A stretch of DNA of 32,118 nt from JAAYZM01 sp964510785 (GCA_964510785.1 CAZECM010000032.1:1-32118), one strand, 5' to 3'; numbered from the stretch's first letter, positions 8,081 through 16,653 are shown. Made by a program: numbers and translations. The notes: generated from the letters alone by a model not told the origin.

Positions 8081-8902
8081 TCACTCAGCGGCAGGAACCA
8101 CCAACGGCGTGCCCGTCACGGGATCCGGAATGATCCGCGCCGGCAGCCCGAACACGTCCTCGACGAGCTCCACGGTGATGATGTCCGACGGCGGCCCCTG
8201 CGCCACGACTGCGCCGTCGGCCATCACCACGAGGTGCGTCGCGAACCGCGCGGCCTGGTTGAGGTCGTGCAGCACGGCCACGAGGGTGCGCCCCTGCGTG
8301 TGGAGCCGCGAGCACAACCCGAGCATCTCGTACTGGTGGGCGATGTCGAGGAAGGTGGTGGGCTCGTCGAGCAGCAGCAGCTCGGTGTCCTGCGCGAGCG
8401 CCATCGCGAGCCACACCCGTTGGCGCTGGCCCCCGGACAGCGAGCTCACGAGCCGGTCACGCAGCTCCGCCGTCTCCGTCGCGGCGAGCGCCGCCTCGAC
8501 GGCTCGCGCGTCCTGGGCCGACCATTGCCGCAGCAGCCCCTGGTGCGGGTAGCGCCCGCGCGCCACCAGGTCACCGACCGTGATGGCCTCCGGCGCGATC
8601 GGGGACTGGGGCAGCAGGGCGATGCGCCGCGCGACCTCCTTGCCGCGCAGCGCCGTGATGGGCTCGCCGTCGAGCAGGACGCGTCCCGCCCGCGGGCGCA
8701 TGGTGCGTGCAAGGGCCCGCAGCAGCGTCGACTTGCCGCATCCGTTAGGCCCGACGACGACGGTGAACGAGCCCGCGGGCACCGCGAGGTCGAGGCCGTC
8801 GATCACGGGGGCGTCGTCGTAGGCCATCACGAGCCCCTCGACCGCCAACGGTGCGACGTCCACCGCGACCTCCCCCGCGCCAGTCAGCTCAGTCACATTC
8901 AT
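8081..8902 (-). CDS. Ferric-siderophore ABC transporter ATP-binding protein (FecE/FepC type)
   Basis: The 273-residue protein is the energy-coupling subunit of the iron-siderophore importer. It shows Walker A GPNGCGKST, Q-loop LLPQSP, signature LSGGQRQRVWLAMALAQ, Walker B LLLLDEPTTFLD and switch histidine VLHDLNQA. The DEPTTFLDIAHQ wording is characteristic of the FecE/FepC/FhuC group. The frame is open far upstream, but the ATG at 8902 overlaps the stop of the permease gene (ATGA), so that start is chosen. It is last in a five-gene run. The short N-terminal leader before GLVMAYDD is not conserved. Confidence 0.92.
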   Translation of the reverse strand: MNVTELTGAGEVAVDVAPLAVEGLVMAYDDAPVIDGLDLAVPAGSFTVVVGPNGCGKSTLLRALARTMRPRAGRVLLDGEPITALRGKEVARRIALLPQSPIAPEAITVGDLVARGRYPHQGLLRQWSAQDARAVEAALAATETAELRDRLVSSLSGGQRQRVWLAMALAQDTELLLLDEPTTFLDIAHQYEMLGLCSRLHTQGRTLVAVLHDLNQAARFATHLVVMADGAVVAQGPPSDIITVELVEDVFGLPARIIPDPVTGTPLVVPAAE

Positions 8903-10032
8903 ACCGCCACCCGCTTCCATTCGCGGACCAACAAGAATGCCAGGTAGATCCCGCCGAGCGCGGCCGTGACGACGCCCACGGGGAAGATGATCCCGGGCAG
9001 CGCGTACTGCGCCACGAGGTCCGCCACGACGAGCAGCACCGCCCCGCAGCACGCCGCCGCGACCATCCCCGGGCCGCTCGAGCGCGTCAGGCGTCGCGCG
9101 ATCTGCGGGGCCGTGAGCGCGACGAACGCGATGGGTCCGCACACGGACACGGCGGCCCCGGTGAGCAGCACGGCGACGACGACGGCGAGCGTCCGGCTGG
9201 CCCGCACCGGTACACCGACCCCGGTCGCGAGGTCGTCGCCCATCTCCGCGAGCTGCATCGTGCGGGTCAGTGCGAGGGCGGCCGGCAGCAGGACGGCGAG
9301 CGCCACCCCGATGACGACGACGTGCCCCGTGGCGCGCGCCGCGAGCGAGCCCGTGAGCCACACCGCGACCTCCTGGGCGGACTCCCGCGAGGCCCGCACG
9401 AGCGCGAGCTGCACGAAGGCGAGCGACATCGCGCCGACAGCGATGCCCACGACCACCATCCGGTGCGGCGCCCCGAAGCCCCGGCCCGTCCCGAGGTACA
9501 CCACGGTGATCGCGAGGAACGCACCGAGGAGCGCACCGACGGGCGTCGAGACGAGCCCGGGCCACACGAGCGCCGCCGCCGCGGCACCGGCGGCCGCCCC
9601 CGCCCCGAGCCCGATCACGTCGGGGCTGCCGAGCGGGTTGCGCGTCACCGACTGGAAGATCGCGCCCGCCACGGCGAACGCCGCACCAGCCAGCACCGCG
9701 ACGCCGAGCCGCGGCAGCCGGCTCGTGAAGAGCGCCCACTCCTGGGCGCGCGTGCCCTGGCCGGCGAACACGCCCGGCAGCTCGGCGAGCGGGATGCCGA
9801 GCTCGCCCACGGCGAGGGTCACGACGGTCGCGACGGCCGCGACGACGAGGAAGACAAGACACACGAGGACGGGCCGGGGGTGCACGACGACGGCGAGCCA
9901 CGGCCCCCGCGCACGCCCGCCACCGAGCTGGACGACCCGCTGGGTCCCCACGGACGGGGTCACCGCGCCGGACGCCGTCGTCAGCCCGGATGCCGTCGCC
10001 CCCGTCGCGTTCCCCGCCGTCGGCCCCCTCAC
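8899..10032 (-). CDS. Iron-siderophore ABC transporter permease, FecCD family (second)
   Basis: The GTG at 10032 overlaps the stop of the first permease (GTGA) and gives 377 residues. The first 55 or so are a hydrophilic Gly/Thr/Ala-rich cytoplasmic leader. Then come about nine to ten membrane segments and the FecCD signatures: VAGAIFQSVTRNPLGSPDVIGLGAGA, and the coupling region GPIAFVALTAPQIARRL that contacts the ATPase. The C-terminus (FPVGVVTAALGGIYLAFLL) is typical. It forms a heterodimeric pore with the permease encoded at 10029-11075. Start choice rests on translational coupling; no separate ribosome site is needed. Confidence 0.92.
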   Translation of the reverse strand: MRGPTAGNATGATASGLTTASGAVTPSVGTQRVVQLGGGRARGPWLAVVVHPRPVLVCLVFLVVAAVATVVTLAVGELGIPLAELPGVFAGQGTRAQEWALFTSRLPRLGVAVLAGAAFAVAGAIFQSVTRNPLGSPDVIGLGAGAAAGAAAAALVWPGLVSTPVGALLGAFLAITVVYLGTGRGFGAPHRMVVVGIAVGAMSLAFVQLALVRASRESAQEVAVWLTGSLAARATGHVVVIGVALAVLLPAALALTRTMQLAEMGDDLATGVGVPVRASRTLAVVVAVLLTGAAVSVCGPIAFVALTAPQIARRLTRSSGPGMVAAACCGAVLLVVADLVAQYALPGIIFPVGVVTAALGGIYLAFLLVREWKRVAV

Positions 10033-11075
10033 AACCCGACCCTCCCGCCCCGCACGGCGGCGATGAGGAACGGCGCCCCCACGAAGGCCGTGATCGCCCC
10101 GACCATGAGCTCGCCCGGCCGGGCGATCACGCGACCCAGCACGTCCGAGCCGATGACGAGCACGGGCCCGAGCACGGCGCAGTACGGCAGCAGCCAGCGG
10201 TGGTCTGCCCCCGTGAACGAGCGCACGACGTGCGGCACGGCGAGGCCCACGAAGCCGATGGGGCCGGCCGCCGCGACGGCCGCCGCGCACAGCACCGTGG
10301 CCCCGACCGCCGCGAACGCCTTGGTGCGCCCGGGCGCGAGGCCCAGCGAGGTCGCCGCCTGGTCACCGAGCTCGACGGCGTTCAGCGCGCGGGCCATCGC
10401 GAGGCACACCACGAGGCCGACGACGACGAACCACGCGACCTGCCCCACCGTCTCGCTGGTGCGCCCCGAGAGCGAGCCGATCGCCCAGAAGCGGTAGGAG
10501 TCGAACACGTCGGGCCTCGCGAGCGACACGGCCTGCACGACGGCGACGAGCACGGCGGAGACGGCCGCCCCGGCGAGGATGAGTCGCACCGGCGTCGACC
10601 CCGCCCGGCCCGTGCCCACCACGTAGACGACCACGGCCGCGAGCACCGCCCCCGGGACCGCCGCCCACACCGTGCGACCGGCGCCCACGCCCACGAACGC
10701 CGTGACGAGCACGACGGACATCGAGGCGCCCGCGTTGACACCGAGCAGTCCCGGGTCACCGAGCGGGTTGCGCGTCAGCCCCTGGATGACGGCGCCCGCC
10801 ACGGCGAGCGCCGCTCCGACGAGGAGGCCGAGCTGGGTGCGCGGGATGCGCGAGGCGATGACGGCGGCGTTGTAGGAGTCGTCCGGGTTGACGAGGCCGC
10901 GCCAGACGTCCCCGAGCGGGACGGCCTTGGAGCCGACGGCGATCCCCAGTGCGGCCACGAGCACGAGCAGCCCGACGGCCGCGAGCAACCCCAGGGCGAG
11001 CGTCGCCGTGCGCGAGCGCGAGCCCCGCAACCCGGGGGGCTGCGGGGCTCGCGTCGCGATGGTCGCGGTCGTCAC
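10029..11075 (-). CDS. Iron-siderophore ABC transporter permease, FecCD family (first)
   Basis: The 348-residue membrane protein starts with GTG, 19 bases after the binding-protein stop. FecCD motifs are clear: VAGAVIQGLTRNPLGDPGLLGVNAGAS in the N-terminal half, GPIGFVGLAVPHVVR as the ATPase-coupling loop, and GELMVGAITAFVGAPFLIAAVRGGRVGL at the C-terminus. The N-terminal 25 residues are cytoplasmic and basic. It pairs with the second permease to import ferric siderophores across the cell membrane. Which siderophore cannot be read from the sequence. Confidence 0.93.
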   Translation of the reverse strand: MTTATIATRAPQPPGLRGSRSRTATLALGLLAAVGLLVLVAALGIAVGSKAVPLGDVWRGLVNPDDSYNAAVIASRIPRTQLGLLVGAALAVAGAVIQGLTRNPLGDPGLLGVNAGASMSVVLVTAFVGVGAGRTVWAAVPGAVLAAVVVYVVGTGRAGSTPVRLILAGAAVSAVLVAVVQAVSLARPDVFDSYRFWAIGSLSGRTSETVGQVAWFVVVGLVVCLAMARALNAVELGDQAATSLGLAPGRTKAFAAVGATVLCAAAVAAAGPIGFVGLAVPHVVRSFTGADHRWLLPYCAVLGPVLVIGSDVLGRVIARPGELMVGAITAFVGAPFLIAAVRGGRVGL

Positions 11076-11094
11076 CGTCGGGACACTACGGCGC

Positions 11095-12171
11095 CTAGGA
11101 GGCCTTGGCGACGGCCTCGGTGATGACGGGCAGGTACTCGTCGATCGCCCACGGGATGCTCAGCGGGGTCGCGACCGAGACGGCCATGCCGAGCGCGCGG
11201 TCCAGCATCGGGGCGTAGGCGCCCGCCTGGAAGGCCGGGATGCGGGAGAAGAGCTCCTGCGACTCGGCGGCGGCCTGCTCGTCGGTGTCGTTGAACCACG
11301 TGAACAGCACGTCGACGTCGTCGAGGATGTCCGCGTTCTCGAGGCCGAGGTTGGCGACGAAGGTGCCGGGGTCCGGCTCGAGGTCGGCGACGGCCGGGTC
11401 GAGCTGCAGGCCGAAAGAGGTCAGCAGGGTGACCCGCGTGTCACCGGGCATGTAGACGGCGAGCGTGCCCGCGTCCCCGCCCACGTAGACGTACGCGAAC
11501 GTCACGTCCGCGAACTCGGGGTGCTCGGCCTTGACCGCGTCGAGCGCCGCCTGCCGTTCGGTGAGGATCTCCTCGCCGCGCTCGGGCACGCCGAGGGCCT
11601 GCGCAGCCACGCGCACCTGGTCCTCGACCGAGGTCGCCCACGGCGCGCCGGGGTAGGCGACGACCGGCACGAAGGCGGAGAGCTGGTCGAAGACAGCCTG
11701 GTCGAGGCCGGACTGCGGGGCGAGGACGAGGTCGGGGTCGAGCGCGACGATCGCGTCGACGTCGAGCTCCGGGTACATCGCGATCGCGGCGGGAAGCTCG
11801 GCGCCCTCTGCCTCGACGGCGTCGCGGAACCACGGGCGCAGGCCGGCCTCGTCACCCGCCCACGTGTCCGCCTCGACGCCCACGGGCACCGTGCCGAGGG
11901 AGATGGCGATGTCGTCCGCGCCCCAGCCCAGCGTCACGACGCGCTCGGGCTTCGCCTCGAGGACGGCGTCCCCCAGCGCGGTGGTCACGGTGATCGGGAA
12001 GGCCGACGCGGGCTCCGTGGTGGTCTCGGACTCGGTGGGCTGCGGGTCGCTCGCGGTGCCGCTCTCGCTCGGCGCGGCGGGGTCGCTCCCGGCGGCGCAC
12101 GAGGCGAGGAGCGAGGCGGCGGCGAGGCCGGCGGCGAGGGTCGCCCAGCCGCGGCGGATTCGTGCGGACAT
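11095..12171 (-). CDS. Iron-siderophore ABC transporter substrate-binding lipoprotein
   Basis: The 358-residue product has a lipoprotein signal with lipobox LLASC (Cys25), then a Ser/Thr/Glu/Pro linker to about residue 58, then a class III (FecB/FhuD/BtuF-like) binding domain with the usual RVVTLGWGADDIAISLG entry, LDPDLVLAP and ATPLSIPWAIDEYLP blocks. It is anchored outside the membrane and delivers ferric siderophore to the FecCD permeases. A GGAG ribosome site precedes the ATG. The preceding siderophore-interacting reductase gene is 122 bases upstream, so the five genes could be one transcript. Confidence 0.92.
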   Translation of the reverse strand: MSARIRRGWATLAAGLAAASLLASCAAGSDPAAPSESGTASDPQPTESETTTEPASAFPITVTTALGDAVLEAKPERVVTLGWGADDIAISLGTVPVGVEADTWAGDEAGLRPWFRDAVEAEGAELPAAIAMYPELDVDAIVALDPDLVLAPQSGLDQAVFDQLSAFVPVVAYPGAPWATSVEDQVRVAAQALGVPERGEEILTERQAALDAVKAEHPEFADVTFAYVYVGGDAGTLAVYMPGDTRVTLLTSFGLQLDPAVADLEPDPGTFVANLGLENADILDDVDVLFTWFNDTDEQAAAESQELFSRIPAFQAGAYAPMLDRALGMAVSVATPLSIPWAIDEYLPVITEAVAKAS

Positions 12172-12235
12172 GACTACTCCGTGTTGTCGTCGGTGTGTGG
12201 TGTCGTCGGTGACGAGGCGGACGGCGTCCGGCCCC

Positions 12236-12250
12236 GCTGCGGGCCGCAGC
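12236..12250. terminator. Short GC hairpin between reductase and binding-protein genes
   Basis: GCTGC and GCAGC pair around GGGCC (the whole 15 bases are near-palindromic). It lies between the reductase stop and the binding-protein start. There is no T-run, so it may be an attenuating or RNA-stabilising hairpin rather than a terminator. Confidence 0.3.
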
Positions 12251-12255
12251 CCGCG

Positions 12256-12300
12256 TGGTCGGTCGAAGAACGGTCGGTCTAGGAACGGTCGGTCTAGGAG
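12256..12300. repeat. 15-bp tandem repeat, three units, across the reductase stop codon
   Basis: The units on the plus strand are TGGTCGGTCGAAGAA, CGGTCGGTCTAGGAA and CGGTCGGTCTAGGAG. The last contains the stop of the siderophore-interacting protein (12294-12296). The second unit also carries an in-frame stop on the minus strand, so unit gain or loss would leave the protein end unchanged. Confidence 0.7.
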
Positions 12301-13304
12301 CCTTCCGACCGACCGGCTCGCCAGTAGCCCATGAAGGCCACCGCCTTACGGTCCATCCCCAGGTCGCGCACGAGGAAACGGCGCAGCTCCTTGACCGCCG
12401 TCGCCTCCCCCGCGATCCAGGCGTACACGCCCTCGGGGGCGCTCGACTGCTCGGGGACGTCCCAGAGGATTCCCGCGTCGAGGTCGACGTCCTCGAACTC
12501 CTCGCGCACCGTGCCTTCGTAGAGGAGGCGCGGGGCGCCCGCGCGCACTGCCAGGTCGAGGAGCTCACCGTGCTGGGCGGTGACCCCCTCGCCGCGGCGG
12601 GCGAGCCACGTGACCGAGACGCCCGGGGGCGCGTCGAACGACAGGACGTCGTCCGACGTCGGGACCTCGCAGAACACATGGCCCCGGGCATCTGCGGGCA
12701 GCGCCGCGACGATCGAGCTGATCGCGGGGACGGCCGTCTCGTCGCCCGCCACGAGGAACGAGCCCGCGGTGGCCGGCGGGCGCCACTCGATGCCGGCCTG
12801 CGCGCCAGGGAAGAGCCCGTTCGGGCCGATGACGACGATCGAGTCGCCTCGGCGCGCCGTGGCGGACCAGCGCACCGCCGGGCCCACCTCACCGGCGTGG
12901 ACGCACGCGTGCGCCTCCGTCACCTCGCAGTCCGGGGCCTGTGCCGACCCGGGCTCGACGCCGTGCAGGACGACGTCGACGTCGATCTCCTTGGCCTCGG
13001 TGCGCACCGCACGGACGGTGTAGGTGCGCATGACCGGGCGTTCGCCGTCGGGCAGGGCGAGCCACGTCTGGTACCACTCGGCGTCGGCGAAGAGCGCGGG
13101 ATCGACGGGGGTGTCGCACGAGGCGGGCAGGACGAGCTTGATGCGCTGGTCGAGCGTCGTGGCGCCGAACTCGTCAAGGTCGTCACCCGTGAACGTGAGC
13201 CGCAGGAAAGTCTCGGAGAGCCGCTCGGTGCGCTCGAGGCGGACGGCGAAGCCTCGCGAGGTGTACTTGGCGCGGGCCGGAGCCTCGGCGACGCTGGGCG
13301 GCAT
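12294..13304 (-). CDS. Siderophore-interacting protein (ViuB/SIP-type ferric-siderophore reductase)
   Basis: The 336-residue cytoplasmic flavoprotein is expected to reduce ferric siderophore and release iron after uptake. It has an N-terminal FAD-binding beta barrel with RTYTVR at about 92-97 (isoalloxazine/phosphate binding), a linking LVAGDETAVPAI block at about 185, and a NAD(P)H-domain C-terminus ending MGYWRAGRSEG, all hallmarks of the SIP family. An AAGGA ribosome site is 5 bases before the ATG. It is the first gene of the iron-uptake run, and a DtxR/IdeR-type iron box lies 78 bases upstream, so iron repression of the whole run is likely. Confidence 0.93.
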   Translation of the reverse strand: MPPSVAEAPARAKYTSRGFAVRLERTERLSETFLRLTFTGDDLDEFGATTLDQRIKLVLPASCDTPVDPALFADAEWYQTWLALPDGERPVMRTYTVRAVRTEAKEIDVDVVLHGVEPGSAQAPDCEVTEAHACVHAGEVGPAVRWSATARRGDSIVVIGPNGLFPGAQAGIEWRPPATAGSFLVAGDETAVPAISSIVAALPADARGHVFCEVPTSDDVLSFDAPPGVSVTWLARRGEGVTAQHGELLDLAVRAGAPRLLYEGTVREEFEDVDLDAGILWDVPEQSSAPEGVYAWIAGEATAVKELRRFLVRDLGMDRKAVAFMGYWRAGRSEGS

Positions 13305-13381
13305 GCTGGTCCTTCGCAGGGCTGGGATGCGGGGATGTGGCGGGGATCCGCCCCTCGGTCAGATCCCTGTCGTCACCAAGT

Positions 13382-13400
13382 AGAGCATAGCCTTACCTAA
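13382..13400 (-). promoter_or_regulatory. Iron box (DtxR/IdeR-type operator)
   Basis: On the minus strand the 19 bases TTAGGTAAGGCTATGCTCT match the DtxR/IdeR consensus TTAGGTTAGCCTAACCTAA at 13 positions, with a G at the central base where C is usual. The left half is almost perfect. It lies 78-96 bases upstream of the siderophore-interacting protein start, the expected place for iron-dependent repression. Confidence 0.7.
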
Positions 13401-13438
13401 CTCCGACACCCCGGGTCGTGGTGACCCCCGTCACCCGG

Positions 13439-14125
13439 TCAGGACGACGTGGCGGCCCCGCCCGCGACGGCCGCGGCCATGATCGACGCCGTGACGGCCG
13501 CGTTGACGGCCTCGATCGCCTTGCGAACGGCCTCGCTCGCGAACCCGCCCGCGGCCACCGCCTTCGCGCGAGCCTTCAGGTCCCGGCGCGTCAGTCCCGT
13601 CTCCCCGACGACGACGTGCACCTTGTCCACCGCGAGCAGGATCGCGACGAGGCCCGCCTCGGTGCCCGTCGCGGTGCGGCCCGTGACGAGCACGTCGTGC
13701 AAGGCGCGGCGCACGAGGTTCTCGTGGCTCGAGTCCGCCGCGGGCCACCGGTTCGTCGGGAAGATGCCGAGGATGCGCCCCTCCTCGAACCGCAGGATGC
13801 CGCGCGCCGCGAGCCTCCTTCGCAGCTCGTCCACGAGCCCCTTCTTGAGCTGGCCCAGCATCGAGTCTGGCTTGCGGGGCTGGCTCGCGGCGATGCTGCC
13901 GAGCGCGGCATCGAGCACGGGGTCGCCCGTCGCGTTCGGGTCGCGGATCACGAGCCGACCGGCCTTCACCGGCTCCCCCGGCCCGGCGACCTCGACGCGT
14001 CCCTGGGCGGCGAGCTCGAGCAGCACGGCGCCGGCGAGCGCGAGGTCGAGCGTCGTGGAGTCCACGATCGCCTTGCCCGTCGCGTCGTCGGTCAGGAGCA
14101 GCAGGACGTCCTCGGCGAGCAGCAT
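13439..14125 (-). CDS. GPP34 family (Golgi phosphoprotein 3-like) protein
   Basis: The 228-residue protein starts MLLAEDVLLLLTDDATGK, the hallmark of bacterial GPP34-domain proteins, with the family's ALAGAVLLELAAQGRVEV block at about residues 27-45 and helical C-terminal repeats. The eukaryotic homologue binds phosphatidylinositol-4-phosphate; the bacterial role is not established, but membrane-surface binding is plausible. The end is Ala-rich (AAAVAGGAATSS). The frame is open upstream, but the conserved start at the ATG fits the family. It is divergent from the acetyltransferase with 79 bases between them. A TACCGT hexamer 6 bases before the ATG could be the -10 of a near-leaderless promoter, or GGACGG may act as a ribosome site. 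Confidence 0.85.
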   Translation of the reverse strand: MLLAEDVLLLLTDDATGKAIVDSTTLDLALAGAVLLELAAQGRVEVAGPGEPVKAGRLVIRDPNATGDPVLDAALGSIAASQPRKPDSMLGQLKKGLVDELRRRLAARGILRFEEGRILGIFPTNRWPAADSSHENLVRRALHDVLVTGRTATGTEAGLVAILLAVDKVHVVVGETGLTRRDLKARAKAVAAGGFASEAVRKAIEAVNAAVTASIMAAAVAGGAATSS

Positions 14126-14204
14126 CCGTCCACGGTATCCGGCCCACCAGAGCCGTGCGTGGAATGACCTCGCCCCGGTTGCCGCCGTCGGACACGATGG
14201 TTCC

Positions 14205-14819
14205 GTGCCTGCCGTCCCCACCCCCATCGCCCTCGCTCCCGTCACGCTCGAACGAGGCGCCGTGCGCCTCGAACCGCTCGGCCCGCAGCACGTCGAAGGG
14301 ATCGCGGAGGCCGTGCCCGACGGCGAGCTGTGGCGGCTGTGGTTCACGAGCGTGCCGCGTCCCGAGGAGGTCCCCGCGTGGCTCGACGCCGCGCTCGCCG
14401 CCCAGGCCGCCGGCCAACAGCTCGCGTGGGCGGTGCGCGACCTCGACTCGGGGGCCGTCGTCGGCTCCACGCGGTTTCACGATGTCGTGGCCGCGATCGG
14501 GCGTGTGGAGATCGGCTACACCTGGTACGCCGCGTCCGTCCAGCGCACGCACGTCAACACGACGTGCAAGCTGCTGCTGCTCTCGCACGCGTTCGACGAG
14601 CTCGGGTGCGGGGTGGTCGGGCTGCGCACCGACGCGTTCAACCACGCCTCGCAGCGGGCGATCGCGGCGCTCGGGGCGCAGCGCGACGGCGTGCTGCGCC
14701 ATCACAGCGCGCGACGGGACGGTTCGGTGCGCGACACCGTGATGTTCTCGATCCTCGCCGCCGAGTGGCCTGATGTGCGGCGCCACCTCGAGCACCGGCT
14801 CGCTCGGCACGCGGGCTAG
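14205..14819 (+). CDS. GNAT family N-acetyltransferase (RimJ/RimL type)
   Basis: The 204-residue protein begins with GTG (VPAVPTPIALAPVTLERGAVRLEPL). It shows the RimJ/RimL-type fold: WAVRDLDSGAVVGSTRF (central strands), IGYTWYAASVQRTHVNTTCKLLLLSHAFDELG (acetyl-CoA pyrophosphate loop and helix; the loop QRTHVN is a variant of the Q/RxxGxG/A motif), and VGLRTDAFNHASQRAIAALGAQRDG. The substrate is unknown: a protein N-terminus or a small amine. The start was chosen because the family domain begins at VTLERG, and upstream in-frame codons run into the divergent GPP34 promoter region. Confidence 0.85.
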   Translation: MPAVPTPIALAPVTLERGAVRLEPLGPQHVEGIAEAVPDGELWRLWFTSVPRPEEVPAWLDAALAAQAAGQQLAWAVRDLDSGAVVGSTRFHDVVAAIGRVEIGYTWYAASVQRTHVNTTCKLLLLSHAFDELGCGVVGLRTDAFNHASQRAIAALGAQRDGVLRHHSARRDGSVRDTVMFSILAAEWPDVRRHLEHRLARHAG

Positions 14820-14836
14820 CCGGGGCGGTTCGGGCG

Positions 14837-14852
14837 GGGCGGGGTGCCGCCC
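14837..14852 (+). terminator. Hairpin terminator candidate after the acetyltransferase
   Basis: GGGCGG and CCGCCC form a perfect 6-bp stem with loop GGTG, 17 bases past the acetyltransferase stop. No T-run is visible, so termination strength is uncertain. Confidence 0.4.
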
Positions 14853-14943
14853 TCAGGGCGTTGTCAGTGGCTCGTGCCATGATCGTTTCATCCCCATTCG
14901 CATGGTTTGGGGCTGGTGTTCCTGTTCAGAATCTGTCATACTC

Positions 14944-14955
14944 ATACAAATGTAT
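14944..14955. promoter_or_regulatory. Palindrome upstream of the 13E12 gene
   Basis: ATACAAATGTAT has 5-bp inverted arms (ATACA/TGTAT) around AA. It lies 25 bases before the GTG start in an unusually AT-rich stretch (about 14880-14970). CATACT at 14938-14943 could be a -10 hexamer. This may be an operator, but there is no functional evidence. Confidence 0.3.
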
Positions 14956-14980
14956 CAAGCCGTGTGAAGGGAGGTGCCTG

Positions 14981-16552
14981 GTGGAGGTTTCGCCGACGAC
15001 GACGGACCCCGGCGTGCCGGGCATCCCCGGCGCGGGCGGTGTGCGGGTTCCCGAAACGCTGCGCGAGGCGGCCAGCTTCCCGGCCGAGCCCGACGCCGCC
15101 CAGGACGCGCAGGGATGGGCGCAGGTGGCGGCCGTCGCGCTCCGAGAGCTCGCGACCGCGGCCCGTGACGCGGACTCATGGCCCCAAGCCACCCAGACCC
15201 AGGTCGCTCTCGCGCTGGACGAGGTCACCCGCATGGCCGCGGTGGCCAAGCCACCCGTGCTCGCCGCGCAGGAGGCCTCCGGTTCGTGGCGAGCCCCCGG
15301 GGTGCGCGACTTCGCCGACCATCGGGCCAGGACCACGCGGGTCGGCACGGGTAACGCCCGCAAGGAAGTCAACACCGCACGCACCCTTCGAGAGCTCGAC
15401 GGTGGACTGGACGCCCTGGCCGCCGGGACGTTGACCCCCGTGCACGCCGAACGCCTCGCCACGATCACCGACAAGCTCCCCGAGGCGCAGAAGGCCGCGC
15501 TGCTCACCGGCCGGGGCGCGGCGAAGATCAAGGACCTCGCCCAGCGGTTGGACGCCCCGAAGTTCGCTTCGAAGGTCGAGGACATGGCAGCCGCGCTGTC
15601 TGCCGAGCAGGTCGAGGACAACCACCAGGCCGCGCGAGCCAGCCGCCACCTCGAGGTGTCACAGACCGCGGACGGGATGACACGCATCAGTGGACTCCTC
15701 GACCCTCTGGCCGGGCACACCCTGCAGGTCGCGCTCGACGCCGCTTGCCCCCGCCCCGCCGCCGACGACCAGCGCACGAGGGGTCAGCGCCAGGCCGACG
15801 CCCTGCACACCATGGCCGCGACGATGCTCGCCGAGGCCAAGGGGCCCGGCAACGCCCGGCCCCACATCCTCGTCACCATGACCGCCGAGACGTTCACCGC
15901 CGCCCGCGCCCACCTCAACGCCGGCACGGACGCCGCAGGCACCGAGGCGGCGCCCGCAGAGCCCGGACCTGCCCCCGTCGTGCGTTTCCAGGACGGACCC
16001 CTGATGCCCCTGTCGGAGCTGGGGCGCACGCTGTGCGACTCGCAGATCGCCCGCCTGGTCATCGGTGCGGACTCCGAACCACTGGACCTGGGACGCAGTC
16101 AGCGAGTGTTCACCCCCGCCCAGCGCCGCGCGGTCATCGCCCGCGACGGCGGGTGCGCATGGCAAGACTGCGCGATGCCCGCCCGCTACTGCGAGGTCCA
16201 CCACCTCGACTGGTGGGACGACGACCACGGCCACACCGACACCAGTCGCGGCGTCCTCGTGTGCACCTTCCACCACCACGAGCTCCACCGCCACGACCTC
16301 GATCTCGTCCCGTGCGCCGGCGAGGCTCCACCCCCAGGTAGCGCCCACAGCACAGCCCTGCCCGGCGGCGGCTCAGCTCCACGCGGCGTCCAAGGCACAA
16401 CCCTGCCCGGCGACCCTGAACACCGACCACCCCGGTACAAGGTCGTCCCTCGCTCGCAGACTCGGGTCCAACGCGAGGAAGCCAGACACGCCCGACTGCT
16501 CTCCGAGGTTCGCGCCGACTCCGCCGCGCGCAAGTCCCGGCGTCGCAGCGAG
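14981..16552 (+). CDS. 13E12-repeat HNH endonuclease (DUF222), 3' end lost in scaffold gap
   Basis: The GTG at 14981 is preceded by GAAGGGAGG at good spacing; the open frame upstream has no such site. There are 524 codons before the run of N. The first 300 or so residues form the helical DUF222 region (RTTRVGTGNARKEV, LTPVHAERLATITDKLPEAQ, ISGLLDPLAGHTLQVALDA). The HNH domain at about 380-437 reads C-AWQD-C, C-EVHH, then VLVCTFHHHELH. The usual Asn of the motif seems replaced by Arg (TDTSRGVLVC). The tail is a low-complexity Pro/Gly linker and a basic segment. This mobile-like family is repeated in many actinobacterial genomes, role unclear. The frame probably resumes after the gap. Confidence 0.88.
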
Positions 16553-16652
16553 NNNNNNNNNNNNNNNNNNNNNNNNNNNNNNNNNNNNNNNNNNNNNNNN
16601 NNNNNNNNNNNNNNNNNNNNNNNNNNNNNNNNNNNNNNNNNNNNNNNNNNNN
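16553..16652. other. Scaffold gap (100 N)
   Basis: Exactly 100 N, a conventional placeholder for a gap of unknown size. It falls between the basic C-terminus of the 13E12 gene and a 9-bp tandem repeat, so the assembly probably broke on the repeat. Confidence 0.97.
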
Positions 16653-16653
16653 C

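Noticed and set aside
9902..10290. N-terminal extensions of the second FecCD permease frame
   Set aside because: The extra part is antisense-like Arg-rich sequence over the first permease; the GTGA overlap gives the natural start.
8851..10497. 548-codon plus-strand frame opposite the iron permeases
   Set aside because: Low-complexity Arg/Asp/His translation; the minus strand encodes clear FecCD proteins.
14861..14980. Upstream start for the 13E12 gene giving 40 more residues
   Set aside because: The GTG at 14981 has a strong GGGAGG site, and the extension is not protein-like and overlaps the AT-rich promoter region.
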